Numbered from the stretch's first letter, positions 1 to 15,400 are shown. The stretch: DNA of 64,000 nt from Pomphorhynchus laevis (GCA_012934845.2 WNNJ02002532.1:110466-174465); one strand, 5' to 3'. The notes: generated from the sequence alone by a model not told the origin. A program made the numbers and translations.

Positions 1-700
1 CTCTATAAATCGCCTTATCTGCCAAATTTCGGGATCCTGATACTGGCTTTCGAAATGTCCTCCATAGAAACACCGATTTGGCTGGCTGTTATCATGATCT
101 CTCAATAGGCTCACATTGCCAGATTATCTTTGGGGTTCTATTATTAACGGTAAACGTGAATAGATATCGGCCATTGAGTTTTACATTTTCCAAGGTATCG
201 TAGTTCGTACTCAAATTATGCTAATTTCAGAGCCCATCTCACTAATCTTTGATTGATCATTTCGCTGAAGATTCGGTTTGGTCCAAAAATATATTAAAGT
301 GGACGATGATCACTCTAGAGAATAAATTTTTTTCCTGTTAGATATTGTTCAAACTTTCCTGTGCCGAAGAGTAATGCTAACGTTTCATTTTCTATCTGAG
401 CGTGATTTTTCGCTGTTCTCAGGGTTCTCGACGCGTAGGCAATTAGTATCATTCTGCTTTCTGAATCCTGCATAAACAATAATGCACCCACTTTATATTC
501 ACTCTGGTCGAATGCTAATTTGACTATTTGGATTGTAAGTTTGTAAGACTCTTTCGTTTATCAGCACTTCTTCACTTCTCTGAAAGCCTTCTCGTATATT
601 AAGCCCCATGTCCGTTTTGATTTTCGACCACTTAACTCCTATAAACTTCAGCATTTTGATTGCAAGTGCGGTACAAATCACAGTTTGACAGATTTGCCAT
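1..700 (-). mobile_element. Ty3/Gypsy-type LTR retrotransposon fossil, pol fragment
   Basis: The minus strand reads in pieces as the end of reverse transcriptase and RNase H of a Gypsy-type polyprotein. It is broken several times and continues past the left edge. No LTR is visible in the window. It looks old. Confidence 0.6.
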
Positions 701-1377
701 TTGGTTTATTCATCTTTACAATAAAAATGACTTTTATATTTCTGATGTTTGTTCTGTGCTTATATTTATAAAGTTTAAAACTTTAGCAATTCTAAAACAA
801 TTTCACAATTGCTGATGGCTACGAACTTAACATGAACGTTTTATCATTGTAAAATTACTTTTGGAAAAGTTACTTAACAAAAGTTTCGACAGCTTTTGTT
901 GAAACTTTCCAACAAAAGTTTGGAAGGTTCAAGTTAAAATAGAGGTTAATATTCAGCAACCAAGACTTTAAAAGTCTAATTTAAAGTGCGTTGTCGAATT
1001 TTGCTTTAAAAAGTATATTTGTCTCGCAAAGTGCACGTTCAACAAAAATTTTTATTTAATGGATTCGTATTTCAAAAAGTGATGTTAGAAGTATTTGTGT
1101 TACTACACAAACCTGATTGCTTCTGTACACAGTTTTAGAATGACTCTACTCCAGGTTAAATCTCATATGTGTTCTACAAAATTTGTCATTTCTTAAGCAA
1201 ATTGAAAAATCAAGCGAAAGTTGAAAGTTTTAAGTTTTAATGGAGGTTGAAATTTAGCATGTAGACTAAAGTCTACAAAACTTGAACATACCAAAAGTTT
1301 AATATAAATATGTTCCAACACATGAAAGTTACTAAAAAGAACAAGAAATTATACAACTACATCTAGGAGAGCCAAAA
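701..1377. other. AT-rich flank between the Gypsy fossil and LRR exon 1
   Basis: No coding signal seen. Short self-similar AAGTTT-rich words recur at 860-1010 and 1220-1330. It would contain the promoter and leader of the LRR gene. Confidence 0.4.
1303..1310 (+). promoter_or_regulatory. TATA-like box upstream of LRR exon 1
   Basis: TATAAATA ends 67 bases before the start codon. A start of transcription about 25-30 bases downstream would leave a short leader. In sequence this AT-rich such a match is weak evidence. Confidence 0.25.
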
Positions 1378-1490
1378 ATGTTGAATGCAATTTGTCTTCT
1401 TTGGATCGGCATAACACAATTATTTGCTACGATTGATCAAAAATTCGAATCTATGGTTATCGAAAATAATAACGTCGTTTTTGAGAGATT
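1378..1490 (+). CDS. LRR gene exon 1: start codon and signal peptide
   Basis: ATG in context aaaaATG opens MLNAICLLWIGITQLFA, a hydrophobic signal peptide, followed by a short region with ENNNVVFERF. Donor GTAAGT at 1491. The exon is 113 nt and ends in phase 2, matching exon 2. There is no Cys cluster typical of an LRR N-cap here, which is unusual. I see no better upstream start. Confidence 0.72.
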
Positions 1491-3348
1491 GTAAGTAATA
1501 ATTTTAGACTAATCGGGATTTGTTCATACAAACAAATTTTAGAATAAATTCTTAAATAAATTTGACTAACAAATCACTTATATTTGTGTTGAGGATAAAT
1601 CATTCATTGAGGGTCAATTCTAGGTCAATTTATTTGTGATTTGATTGCCGATGAACTGTTATGAGTTTCAAATTCCTAGCAAATAAATAAAAACCTCATT
1701 TACTTTGTAGATACAAACCATTTTGTATTCATTTTGCTATCTATATAGGATTATAACAGTAATAACTACGATTATGTATTTTAGCTATTTGCGATCTAGC
1801 AAATTGTCATTTGCGCAATTCGTTCACATTTTGTATTAATTTATTTCATTTTTATGACTTTTAATTTATCTTAAAATTAAAAGGAGGTTGTCTAGTTATT
1901 AATAAAAAACATTGATTACAATAAAAGTATTTATGTAGATATAAATATTAAGATATACTTCATTTGTCTCAAACCTATTACATTGTGCAACACATTATAT
2001 TATTAAATTATTAACATTAAATTATTAAATTCAGTATCGAATAATAATACAGTTGATAATCATACAATTAATGGTTAATAATAAAGATAATCTGTATGAA
2101 GTTTCTAAAAAATTCTCCTTTATCAAATTATTGTTATACAAGTTATAGATGTGTTTGTTTCAAAATATAATATTGCTACAACATTAAATCATTTTTTTTT
2201 GAAATTTTAGATACAATTAATTTTTTAAATTATTTTGTACTTATAAATTATAAAATTATTTTATTAATTTTTTAATAAATTTTTTATTAATAAATTATTT
2301 TAATTAATTATGAAATATTTTTAAATATTAAAAATATTATAGTATTATTTTATTATTTCCTATTAATTTTCGATAATTCAAATAATTTAAGTGGGTCTAT
2401 TAACGCAAGTATAATTAAAAATTAATTACATGAAAGTATATCGCAACGATTGATATAACTGATTTCTTTCATCATTACGGCATTACTACGTGGGCATTCT
2501 TACATCATTTACTTGAATTATGATATTGAAGAAGCATTATCCACATTATTAGAATCACCGTTTAAAATTAAATTGATACAGGATATTATAAATATAAATA
2601 ATTTATTACATGAAAGAATATCACAATGATAAAAAGATCAGACGACATAAATCAAGAACTGAAATATATTAAGTTTTCCTCGATTCCTATAGATGCGGTA
2701 TTCCTGGATAGGCAAATGTCCTGAGTATCTTCACCAAATTACATATATTGTTTTGGATACTAGCAGTACAATCTTTGAATAGAGTAAGCAAAAGTTGATT
2801 TTCATAAAATAACTTTAAGATTGATTTGTTTACCAACGCCCATATCGCTTCGAAATGGGTGAACTTGACTGTAATCAACTATCATTCGCCATCATCCATT
2901 CGTTACAACATGATCACGCGTCGTTCTGTCTGAAAAGACAAAGGACTTTGTATTGTTATAATCATAAAAAGAATCCGATTGCACAGTTTCGAGAGAAAAT
3001 GAGACATTTAGATAGTTGCAAGTTGTAGATTAGACAACCCCACTCATTTTGATTTATGAGTAGATTATTAAAATAGCATTATGAGGTCGATAAGCGATAT
3101 AAGCCGATTTAAATTAGAGTTAATAAATACAATAGGACTACTTTTTAACCATATTTTGCCAGCTCAGGTTATCTTTGCCTTTTAGTTGACAGGATATTTT
3201 CGGAGCGGTAACGTTGAATCTATTTTATAAAGTTTGTTAGATTGATAAAAAGTCGAATAATACGTCGTTATCCTCATGGATAGCGAATTACCGGCAAACA
3301 GGGACAAGGTGGATAAAGTGTATCGGCTTGTAAAACACTTGTGGTATT

Positions 3349-3420
<72 letters not shown>

Positions 3421-6400
3421 CAAACATTCGCACATTTTGTGATTCGGAAAAGGCTTGTTGTATTATGCATAGTGATTAACAATAAGAAGCTGGCATTTAA
3501 AATTATTTAAAATTTTCGCGAACTCAATTAAAATGGCATAAGCACGATAATGCATTTAATTCAAAAAATTTAATTATAATTGTTTTGCCCAAAGCATTCA
3601 AATTGAAATGTCAGCTAAAATGTACTTCAAAGTTCATTTTAAAGGTAAATTATTAGAATTTTAGAGATAAAGTTATCGATTTCTGACTTTATATTTTAAT
3701 TTCATTTGAAAAAATGAATTAATTTGGTAAATGTTTAATTAATGTCTATTTTGATAAATATTTTTGTACGTATCTAGTAATCGTTATTCTGATCTTAAGG
3801 GACGGTTTCAAAAAAATATATACCGAATGTATTAAGTGAGTATTCGCTTTAATAAATATCAATAAAATAGTTATTTAAATAAAAATTAGTAATTTATTTT
3901 GTTGTAATATAATTTACTGTTATTTTGTCTTGTAAATAAGACTTTTTAATACGGTCATCAGCATGTTTAAGCAAAAACGTTAATTGCTTGATGAATAATG
4001 TTAATTGAAATACTTTAGAATGTATATTTGGCTTCAGTTTAATAGATAGGTTACTCTCACCACTGATTTAGATAAAATTAATTTATAATTAATCTAAAAT
4101 TAATTTATATTGATTACTAAAATTTAATTGCTGTACGGATCAAATAATGAATGCAACCAAACGAATAATTTGAGGATGATATTATCAATGCCAGTTTTGC
4201 TTTAATGAAATTAAAGTCATTTTGTCTTGTAAAAGTAATAAATAATGTTTTGTAATACATCCACCAGCATTTTTAAGCAAAAACGTTAATTGCTTGAAAA
4301 ATAATGTTAATTGAAATACTTTAGAATGTATATTTGGCTTTAGTTAAATAGATAGGTTACTCTCACCACTGATGACATCTGATATCTCATTTTCTTCAAA
4401 TAATTCAAAATTGAAAATAGTTAGATAGTTTAGATAGAATTAATTTATAATTAATCTAAAATTAATTTATATTGATTACTAAAATTTAATTACTGTACGG
4501 ATCAAATAATGAATGCAACCAAACAAATAAAACCAAACAAATAATTTGAGGATGATATTTCAATGCCAGTTTTGCTGCTATCTGATTCATTATCTAGTGT
4601 TATAGATTAAAAAATTCTTAGACCTTTTGTTCTTTCCAAGTTTGCCAAACTGAATTACGAACTCCCTAGAAATAAATGAATATAAAAATATGCGCTATTA
4701 CTAATATATTAATAATTTATATTACATATTTATATATAAAATGATCTGTAAATGTTGTTTAATCTAAAATGTTGTCAAGAATTCTTAAAGATAATCAAAT
4801 TCGATAATTAAAGGTATGCAGTGAATCAGATCATTGTTCGATACAGAATCTAAACAAAGACTTCTCCGACTTTTCGTATAAAGCACGCTTAATGTGGAAT
4901 ATTTTGTTGTGATATCAATTGAGACAATGTCTGCTGGTTGATTAAAAAGGCAAACGGCGTAATATGAACTTTATAGGAGACTTTAGAATATTTTCAGAAC
5001 AAATTCACTTGCGATTGTCTATCTGATGCTAATTTTTTGTTATGAGGAGTTCCCAGAAATCTTAATGATGTAGGAAACAATGGGTTTTAACATAATTGAA
5101 AAATATCTAATAGCACCTTGGATAGACAGCGGCCACTTTTCTAAAAATGTTAAAGTGCTAATAAGATAGTCGATTTTAACTCTAAATGCTTGTGGAACGA
5201 TCATCGAGAAGTTAAAATAATGTCAAGATATTTATACGAATTTGTGAAATCAAGTGGTATTTTATTGAAAGAAATAGAATCCGAGCGAAAAAGCCTACCA
5301 CCGCATCGAAATTTAATATTCTTTGTCGAATTGACATTAACCTCTAAGATGTTAACTTTATAATAGCTAAACAGCCGCGAATTGAAGTTCAGAAATAGAT
5401 TCAGATATGATTAATTGGTCATATGCGTATAGATAAACATGAACAGAGTAAGTGTTAAACGGAATAATTGCGAGCAACTTGATTATAAATAAGGAATACA
5501 ATAGATAACTAATCGGTTTTCCTTGCAATTTGGCGATTTTCTGCTCGATCTACTCCGTAATAGCAACTCCATAAAAAATCCTAGCATAATTTGAGGTTAA
5601 AAGATTATATAATAATTCGACGAAATCATGTATCTTACAAAAAGTAATGAGTTTTCAAGAACAATTTATCAATTAGTTCTACCAAAAGCTTTTAAAAAAA
5701 ATGTACAAATAAGGCCTAGGCATGGCCTTTATTATGTATGCTCGAAGAATTTGTCCCCCCCGACGATACCGTGGATTGCGTCGATTTAACTTGACGATAA
5801 TAATACACGAAAAGAGTTAAAACGAATGATTGCATTGTAGTTTCTCTCTAGTAGTTTGAGTTCTCAATTAGTCCATTGGCTTTATATAGAACAATAATAA
5901 TAGAGAATTTCTTACAAGAAGGTGGACAACGGCCAGAAAGCATACAGTTAAATAGCCACAGCCAATAACGTATATAACGAAATATAATTTTAAACGCTCT
6001 ATAGTCAAGAAATCAAAACTGGTGTCTGTTGTTGCGCATTGTTAAAAATACACTATGAAGTTATTGAAGAGTAAATTGATCACTTGAGGCTGAATTCTCG
6101 ATTCTATTTGAAAACTGTCAAACCCGAACGACTGTTCATAAATGAACAACTTTTATACGGATTGACAATATAGTAATCGGTATTATTTGAATCAGAAGCT
6201 TTGAGAAATGGCAATACCAGTTGCTTGAAGACATTACGCTAACGTTTCGACTTCAAAAAGAAGAAAGCTTCCAATGAAACTTTTCAGCTTCCTTTAAAAC
6301 AGTTAGTTCACTTTCTGAAGTTAAAAATTTTAAGTTTTCTCTTAAATAGGATAAAAGGACTTTGAACTTATACTGATCAATAACTTCAGAACTTGTATAT

Positions 6401-9400
6401 ATTCTATTATCTAGTTATTCTTTATCAACACTCAACTTAACATAACTCGTCAAAGTTAGTCGTAGAACTATAGGTACAATGCACTCACAACACTTCTCAG
6501 CATCCAAAGTAGACTTATTAACATTTGGTGATCCATTGATGTAAAGCAGTAAGAAACCTGTTAGAACGTTTTACTCTTTTCCTCGTGCATAGCGAGCGGA
6601 ACTGACAGGAATAATCTGGAATTGACATGAATAATCTGGAACTAACATGAATAATCTGGAACTGGCAGGGATAATCTGGAACTGACCGGAATAATCTGGA
6701 ACTGACATGAATAATCTGGAACTAACATGAATAATCTGGAATAATAACATATTTATATAATATTTGGCGATATTTTAAATTTATTTATATATAATCAATT
6801 TATCATTGATCTCTATCAATTTTTAAAAACATCTATAGCTTTTGTATTAATCATTCTTTAATAATCCTTCTTTCTTTATAGTGAATATATGGAAAATGTA
6901 AAGTGCCTACAACACTTGTAAGTTAGTGCTTTAAGTAGAAATAAAACTGATTTTTATAGATCTTTGCCAAACAATAATCTGGAAGAAATTGACGCAGATC
7001 TACTAGTTCGTTTTCCAGAAATCTCCTACTTGTAAGTATATTTTTATTAATTGAATCAATGAATAAACAATTGCAATTGTTCTATTAATTAAGATTAATT
7101 AAGATTTACGGTTCACACATTTAATAATTTGAAGCTAACTTTTTTCTATTAATATTATATTTTAGATTTACATAACGTAGAGTATCAATTAAAATCTATT
7201 TCGGTTACTGAAATAAGCTGAACTAAATTTTCTTTAATTTAAAATTATTTAATTTAAACAAACAGTTTACAAACAGTCTTATATAAGACTATTTTCAGAA
7301 GAAGTGTTTGTAGTGTTTGAAGTGTTTGTATAAGAAAAAGATTTAATATTTAATAATATAATTAAATATTACATTTATATTTGTATAAAAAGAAGTGTTT
7401 TTACATGAAAAGCATATTGTTTTTTAAATATTTTTAACTGATACAAGTTTAAAAATATAAAAAACAAATTTTATGAGAATATAAATTCAAATAATAATTT
7501 ATTTTAAATATTTTTTTAATTTTTTATTATTACTATTTCTTGAAATATTATACATAAATTGGTTCCACAATTGGCTGAGACAAGTTAATCTGGTTTTCAT
7601 GCGTTTCTACAAGATGTCCTAGACCCCACAATTTTAAGTATTATTGAAATAAAATATATAATAATTTTATATTATGTATATCTATAAATATAATTTTTTT
7701 CCTTCGACGTCACTCCGAGTCCATTTCGTATGACCAAATTCCTAACTTTATCTCTAAAGCTAAAACCATACTCAGCGAAGGAATTTTGTGTCTCATGTAT
7801 TCGAGATTTAATCCTTTCAAGTAATGACCCAAAGCTCATGACCATAGGTTAAGATAGGAACGAAGATTGCGCGGCAAACAGAAAGCTTTGCGTGAATACT
7901 CAACTCCGCTTCAATACGACATATCTGTACAAAAAAAACGCATTGCTGCGTTAGCTAACAAACAGATCCGCCAATTGACCTTCCTAATATTCCTGCCGTT
8001 TATCGAGAGCAATACCCCCAGATAATTAAAGTCCTTCACACCAGGAAGAAGCTTTCCCCAATCCGGGTTGACATTGTAACCTGAATCCGAGACAAACACA
8101 TAATACAGTTTTTATAGTACTAACCAACATCCCTGCCATTTGGAATTCCATCGTAAATTGATCTTGTAGGCATTGTAAGATCTCACGACAAGCAGCCAGC
8201 AAGACGACATCATTTGAAAAAGCATAGATAGTATCCTTATGTAGCTGAACTGAAGATAGACATTCGACAGAGCTGCTTGTCTCGTAATGTTGTCCATGTA
8301 AACAAGGAACCAAAGTGGAGACAAAGAACAATCTTGAAGAAGCCTAACGCCTACTGAAAATGATCAGACCTTCCACCTAAAGCAGGAACACAACTCATAC
8401 TCTGTTTATACAGAGAAGTCATAGCTACCCGATGATAGTGTGGTACACCATACTCCCTTAGTACATCTCACAACATATACCGCGGAACTCATTTGAACAT
8501 GTTTTTAAAATCTACAAAGCACATGTATACCGGTTAAGCGAACTTGAAAGACCGTTCGAGGATAGTTGTGAGAGTAAAGAGCTGATCCGTAGTTCACGAC
8601 CTGAAAGAAAGCCGCATTGTTCCTATTGCAACTGTTCCTTAACGATATACAGTATCTTTTACTCGAGACTCCAAGCAAATAGCTTACCAATTTGGCTAAG
8701 AAGAATGATGTCGCGATAATCGGAACACACTCTTCAGTCACAATTCTTAAAGATCAGTACCGCCATCCCATTTCTCGACTTACTAGGAACCTTGCCTGAC
8801 TTCAATGCAATGTTGAAGATACGTGTTAGCCACTTCATGCCTACAACCTCGATATTCTTTAAAGCTTAAGATCGATTTTTATCTACTCCAGAAGACTTGC
8901 CATTACGAAGTTTTTTAGCAACAGCAATGATCTCTTCCAAAAAGGTGAGCTCTTCCGTTAATTCTAAATGATTTACAGCTTCCACTGATTTATCTGACAA
9001 AGTTGCCTTATAAGCTACCTTTATCTGTTAGACAAAATCTCGAACCATTAATGTCCACCAATCAGATTCAGGATCACTTCGAGACAAGCACCTAAGGCCT
9101 TCGAGCCACAGATTTCTCACTGGCTTTGGCAAGCGAGTATCTGAACATTTCTCATTCCTGATCAATGTTCTTAGTTTCTTCTGCTAAACGAAAGAAGTCT
9201 TCCCGTATGTAGCCATAAAAACGTTCTTTGACAGAAACATCTGCTAGACGCTTCCAGCCCGCCCTAAACAACGTTTGGGTTTACCAGGCTTGTCTAGCAT
9301 CCGATCCTGCCACCATAGAAGCTAACTGACTACAAGGTAGTGATGGTTGACAGCTCAGCATATCTCTTTACACGAGTGTTTAGAACATAACGTCGCAGAT

Positions 9401-12400
9401 CAGATAAAACGATTGCAAAATTGATTATCGATCTTTGACTGAGAGAATCCTAATATCATGTACATATGTGGATTTCCTTATGTTCAAACACGGTGTTGGT
9501 TATGCACAAATTGTTACGAGAACAAAAGTGCAATAATTCAACACGAGTCGCATTCAGATCAGAGAGTCCGTTTCTCCCTAACACTCTCTTCCAAGTCTTA
9601 TCAAAACTTGGATGCTACCAACATGATCATTGAAGTCACCCAATAGAACGAGGAAATCTCCCACGGGAGTACTATCAAGCATAGTCTAAAGATCTTCCTC
9701 GAAAACAGCTTATTCACAGATAATGTTGGAAGCATACGCACAAAACAACAGTTATCCCCTTTCCCTCTTTGACTTAAAGTCTCAGAGACGCACCTCTTTC
9801 GTTCACTGGGTTAAACTTTTCTACCAAGAACGACAACCGGGGATTTGTAAGTATCTTTGCACACCATGTCTTCGCTTTCCGTTGATAACTTCCGAATAGT
9901 TCAAGGTCAAATCTTTACCCAAAATTTCAGTTCCAGAATAGCGAAGAGAAGTCACTCCGACTATTTCTAGGCCGAAGCGAACCATCTCTTCAACTAATTC
10001 TGGTTTCTTGCCCGCCAGCGAGATGACATTCCACGTTCCTGCATGAAAGTCTAGTCCGATTCGGATGTTGATGCCCTTATCGCTGTCTCATTAATTATAT
10101 CGAGTTAGAATAAAACCATATAAAACAATTTAAAATGATTTTTTTTATTATTACACGATCTTACAAACAATAAAGCGATATTTTAACACTCCTAAGTACG
10201 TGCTTTTAGCCTCAAAATTTTTAAAATGTTTACTAATATTTGCCATTTACTTTCGTAACAATTGCAAATATAACGAAAATGTCGATAAAAAATATATCGT
10301 CAAAGCAAATGATCATGTTTAAAATACCTTATAGTTAAATATTTGAGTTGACGGGTTGAATTACTTTTCAATCAGAAAATTAAAATATTGTCGTCTAGAT
10401 ATAAATAATTTTTTTTCTTCATTTAATATTTTTAGAGATCTATCCGATAACTACATTGAGCAAATACATGAACAAACATTTCAGTTAAATTCCAATTTGG
10501 TTATAATGTAAGTTTATAAATTTGGTGTTTTAATATACTAACTATAATTTATATAGTTTATTATATAAAATAATAAATAAGGTAATATTATTTATTATTT
10601 ATTATTAATAAATAATAAATAATTTTTTATTTTTATATAATTTATTATCAGCATAAATGTAGTCGATGCATTTACTGCAAAATAAAAAATATAAATTTTT
10701 CTAAATAAATTTCTAGAAATTTATTAATAATATAATGTGAATTGATTCGAATCATCAGCTATGTGCTAGCGTTGATTGCGCATGATTAAATTCATTGGAT
10801 GACTAGACGGACACGTAAAGCAAGTGGATGCAATTGTTACTAGTTTTAATCATAAAGATTTTGATGTAAAATATAAGCGACAAAAGAAGTGGCATAATAA
10901 GTGACATTGTGCCTAAAGTCGTGAATCAAAGTCAATTATACCAAGCAACACAATTTTCTAAATATACCTCATAAGTAAAAGAGGTATATTTTAAAGTTTG
11001 AACAGACATTAACATACAAAGAGATCCGATATACTGCTGCTCTGAACTAAGATAATTATCGAAACTAATTGGAAAAACGTGCATTGTCGTTACGTTAGGT
11101 ATAATGTGGCGTCACAAAAATTATAACAGCTTAAACACACAATTATTCCTGAATTGTTCATTTATATCAAATCACCATAACAGAACAGTCTGCGAATAAG
11201 CGATGCTGCCCTTGTAATCGTCAAACAGCTGTTTGTAATGGCTGTGTGTGCGTTCAAAATAGTAAGCAATGCATTAATTATTGTGCACACCGATGCCCAA
11301 ATCGAGAACGATTGATTTCATCCAATCAATATAACGACAAAATACAGCAAAATTACCAACACAATATTCGAACAACGATAAACTGGGAATGACAGTAAAC
11401 TTTACTGGCCCAGGACTACCTCTGTGGATTTTTTGCAGCTAAAGCAATCAATGAAACCCGAATTAAAATAACTAAACTTAAAAGCCAGTTAATATCAAAT
11501 AATTCAAATAGTTGCTGGGCAGACAAAGAGTGTATACATAGAATAGTAAATGAGTCTATCAACTCCTCCCTCAACCGTTGCATCAATAAGCAGGTATCTC
11601 ATGCTGTTTGTTCTTTTCAACGCACACCAGAGGTAGATAAATCTTATTCTAAATTAGCAAACTCTCTTGATAGGGAAAGCGCTAGGGCCTCACATCTGAT
11701 AGTTCGTAATTTACCCGTTTCTGAAAGCGAGCAACAAGTTATATTAAATCTCTTTGAGGAAATTGATTGTACTTTGGACGGACAAAAACAAGGATTTCAT
11801 TGACTCCTAGCACTTCATACTAACTCCCCTCCTTGGGTTAAGGTAAAAACCAGCGTCAGCCATGTAGAATCATCATTAAAATCTTCGTTTAAGCTTAAGA
11901 ATTCATCTCTATTTCATACGGTGTACTTGTGCCCTGATTTTTCGAAACTTAAATAAGAGGAACTTAAGAGATTACGGAAATAATTATCCGAACGAAAAAA
12001 GTCAGACCCAAGTAAGCGATATTTTATTAGAGGGCATAAGATAGTGGTTTGTATCAAGTAGGGAAGCCCACGTAGTAAATGAGTGCTTACCAGTACTCGG
12101 CGAAGCTTCGTCTACAGGCAACAACAATCTTTCTAACCCAGCCAATATATGACCAGCGATTGAAAATGATATAAATGTAAATCCTCCAGCAAAACTTCAA
12201 GTAAATCATCCGGGGTATCCTCTAATTGATTCTACTCCACTTATCGCCTTCTCCATTGTAATTCTCCTTCTTATCTCTATCTGCAAACTCTAAGTGAATC
12301 TCGATATCTTTCTACTCACCTACGTTCCTGTGCTTCTCTTCTGCTACACGTACCTCTTCACTCAATATATTATGCAAATTATTCTCACAAAATTCAAAAT

Positions 12401-15400
12401 CGATAATATAATATTAAGAGAGATGTGAGCTTGTATTTTGTTTACGAATGAGTTGTTTTCATATTTTAATTACAGACATCCTAATCAAAACAGAATAATT
12501 CTTTATCTAGTAAACAATTCGGATGTATCGGATAAACTGAATTGTATGATAAAACATAAAAGTGCATTTTAAAATAGCTGATGTTAATCTTTTTTAAATA
12601 TGGAGCTTCAGAGCAAAAAATAAATAAATTTCTCTAGAAATTCTATATTACAAGAGAAATATAGAAATTTCTCTATATAAAATTCTATCTGATTATTTTT
12701 CTCATAATCAGAAAAATAATGAATAAGGTTCTTAAAATTTTTATTTTTAATTTAAAATTATATGTTCAGAATCCACATTTCTAAATTCCTTTACAATTTC
12801 GTTTCAACATTCATATTTCATTTCATGCAATTGTTTTATGAACGACAAATAAAATTGTAAAACATGTAAGCCAGACGCGAAAGAATAACGAATGCCGTTT
12901 CGTCATCACAATGACTCATCAGTGCTAGATCCCTCCCACTACTGGATGCAGAGGAGGACTGGCAGACGGCAATTCATTCATTCAATTCATTCATTGATTG
13001 CCGTCTGCCAGTCCTCCTCTGCATCCAGCAGTGGGAGGAATCTGGCACTGATGAGTCATTGTGATGACGAAACGGCATTCGTCATTCTTTCGCGTCTGGC
13101 TTACATGTTTTACAAGAAATTCACGCGGAATGGTCTCACTCTCCTTAAACAAATAAAATTGTTTAAGATAAAAATGAGTTTATAAATATTTGATTGTTAC
13201 AACCGGCTATAGCTAGTCCATATTTCAATTTAATAAAATTAATATATTTATTTGAACAGTCGTGGCATGGAATAAAGATTTTTTCAAAGCTTGTGCGGCA
13301 TTCGTATATATAGTTGATATTCGATAGAGGTTTTACCAAATAATTTAAATATTTAGTAATTATTAAATATCATGTGATTATTATATTAGTTTAATATCAC
13401 ATTTATTAATTATTTATTTCAAAATTGCAGGAAGAAACCGCTTGTTATTAGACAAAAATTGTAATTTTATGGTAGAGAAATAACTGAAAATTCTGTAGTG
13501 ATTATTTCTTTAGTTTTTGATTCTTATTTTCATCGTATATTGTTATTTTTATTTCGTCTGAGGAAGAAAATGTGTTTTCTGATAATTCTAGCATAAGCTA
13601 GATAACTTTCAAAATTAATGCATTGGTATTCAATGTAGATCATCAATCTAGCTGTGAAAGTTTGAACACTAACAAGAATATATAAAAGGTCTTTATTTTT
13701 AGTCAAATTCTTTGAATGTAAAGAATATTCGTATTATTCGATCATAAAAATTTAAAATTTTACAAAATTTTAAATTTGCATCTGATTGCGTATTATCCGA
13801 ACTACAAAGTTTCGAGGAATTTTTTATTTTTTCGAAATGTTTTCAAAGCATATATCAAATAACTTTATGGTTAATGAAATTTCATTATAATATATTTTTA
13901 ATGGTAATAAGTTTCTTCATTTTTATATATTTATTGCGCATTGACTTGATATTCGTGTTTAAATGAGTTAAATGATAATTTAATTGATTTTGTAGTTTTT
14001 TTAAAATACAATTTTACGTAAAGTTATCAAAATCACAATTTCTATGTAGATGCAATGTAGGACAGAAAATCGACAATTCTTAATTATAATCTTGTCAGTC
14101 TAATAACTTAAACTTGATGCAATACAAATAAATATTAAAATATTAAAACTGAGTAGTTTCATTTCAAACAGACTAGTTTCATTTAAAACAGTAGTTTCAT
14201 TCAAACAGAATAGTTTCATTTCAAATAGAATAGTTTCAAAAAAGCATTAATTTATTTTGATTTTTATTGTTGCAAAATAAAAATATTTTAATTTACAATT
14301 AATTTGAATTTAATTTAATTAACTGAATTCAACTTTACCATAAAATACTTAAATACATTAGTTCTTTTTATAAGATTGTGAAATTTTGTAAATAATTCTT
14401 TGAAATTAAACGATTACAAATTTTCGCCTAATTTTATCTAATAACAATCGAATCTATGCTGATTTTTAACTGTAAACTCTTTTGTTTTAGCATTCTCGGA
14501 CATAACAGAATTAAGGAATTGCATCCCAATCAGTTTCATGGTCTAGTAGAGTTGCAGCGTTTGTAAGAAAAATAGTTGTTGGTAGATTTACACAAAATAT
14601 CTAATATATATTGATTTTGTCATGTACATATTGACAAATATGTACATTTATTTATTTAAAAAAGTTATACAGTTGGCGCTAGTATGTAATCAATATCTTT
14701 ACGACTAGAGATAACGTTATAATAATAAATGAAAGATAATCAATAAAAATAGTTATAATAAACATTTCAAAAATATTATTCTGTCACATTAGAAATATAC
14801 AATGCCTTAAAGATTAGAATTTTAAAAATATTTTGCAGAAATGGTAACTTGATTAAACCGAACTGAAAACCGACAATGACAGAGCAGTCCGTCCCGCAAT
14901 TTAGTTGATGTAAACAAGGAACAAAAGTGGAGACAAATAATAATCATGAAGAAGCCCAACGCATACTGGAAATGATTCAGACTTCCGATCTAGAACACGA
15001 ACACAACTCATACTTTGTTTATACAAATAAGCCACAATTACCCGACGATAGTGTGGCACTTCATACTCACTTAGTACCTCTCACAACCTAACTTAAGGAA
15101 CTCGGTCGAACGCCTTCTCCCAATCTACAAAGACTATGTAAACCGGTTGACCGAACTCTCAAGACTGTTCGATGATAGTTGAGAGAGTAAAGAGCTGATC
15201 CGTAGTTCGAATAATTGACTTAATAATCTATGATATTTTGAATTTTAAAAATATTTTAAAGAATTGTCCAAAATATAAATTATTTAAAATTTTTCAATTT
15301 CTAAAGCTTTTAACTAATTTTTAAATAGTAAAATGTAAACATATGCCTTTTAGGCATTGTAGGTAATCAGGACAAGCCAACAAGACAACATCATCTGCCA

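Larger units (their letters stand above)
1491..6881 (+). other. Intron 1 of the LRR gene
   Basis: A 5.4-kb AT-rich intron holding a TA microsatellite, a direct duplication and a 20-bp minisatellite, each listed separately. A short minus-strand frame at 2687-2878 resembles nothing I know. I see no exon inside. Confidence 0.5.
12857..13113. repeat. 257-bp palindrome with a hammerhead-like core in each arm
   Basis: Two 117-bp near-perfect inverted arms (12857-12973, 12997-13113) around a short ATTC-rich spacer. Each arm, read toward its outer end, contains CACTGATGAGTCA...GACGAAACGGCATTCG. This is a fold-back element whose RNA would form a long hairpin on either strand. Confidence 0.9.

Noticed and set aside
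12476-12545. LRR-like exon reading IHPNQNRIILYLVNN
   Set aside because: The acceptor is good, but the GTATGA donor would leave the wrong phase, and exons 4 and 5 already join in phase. Possibly a dead exon.
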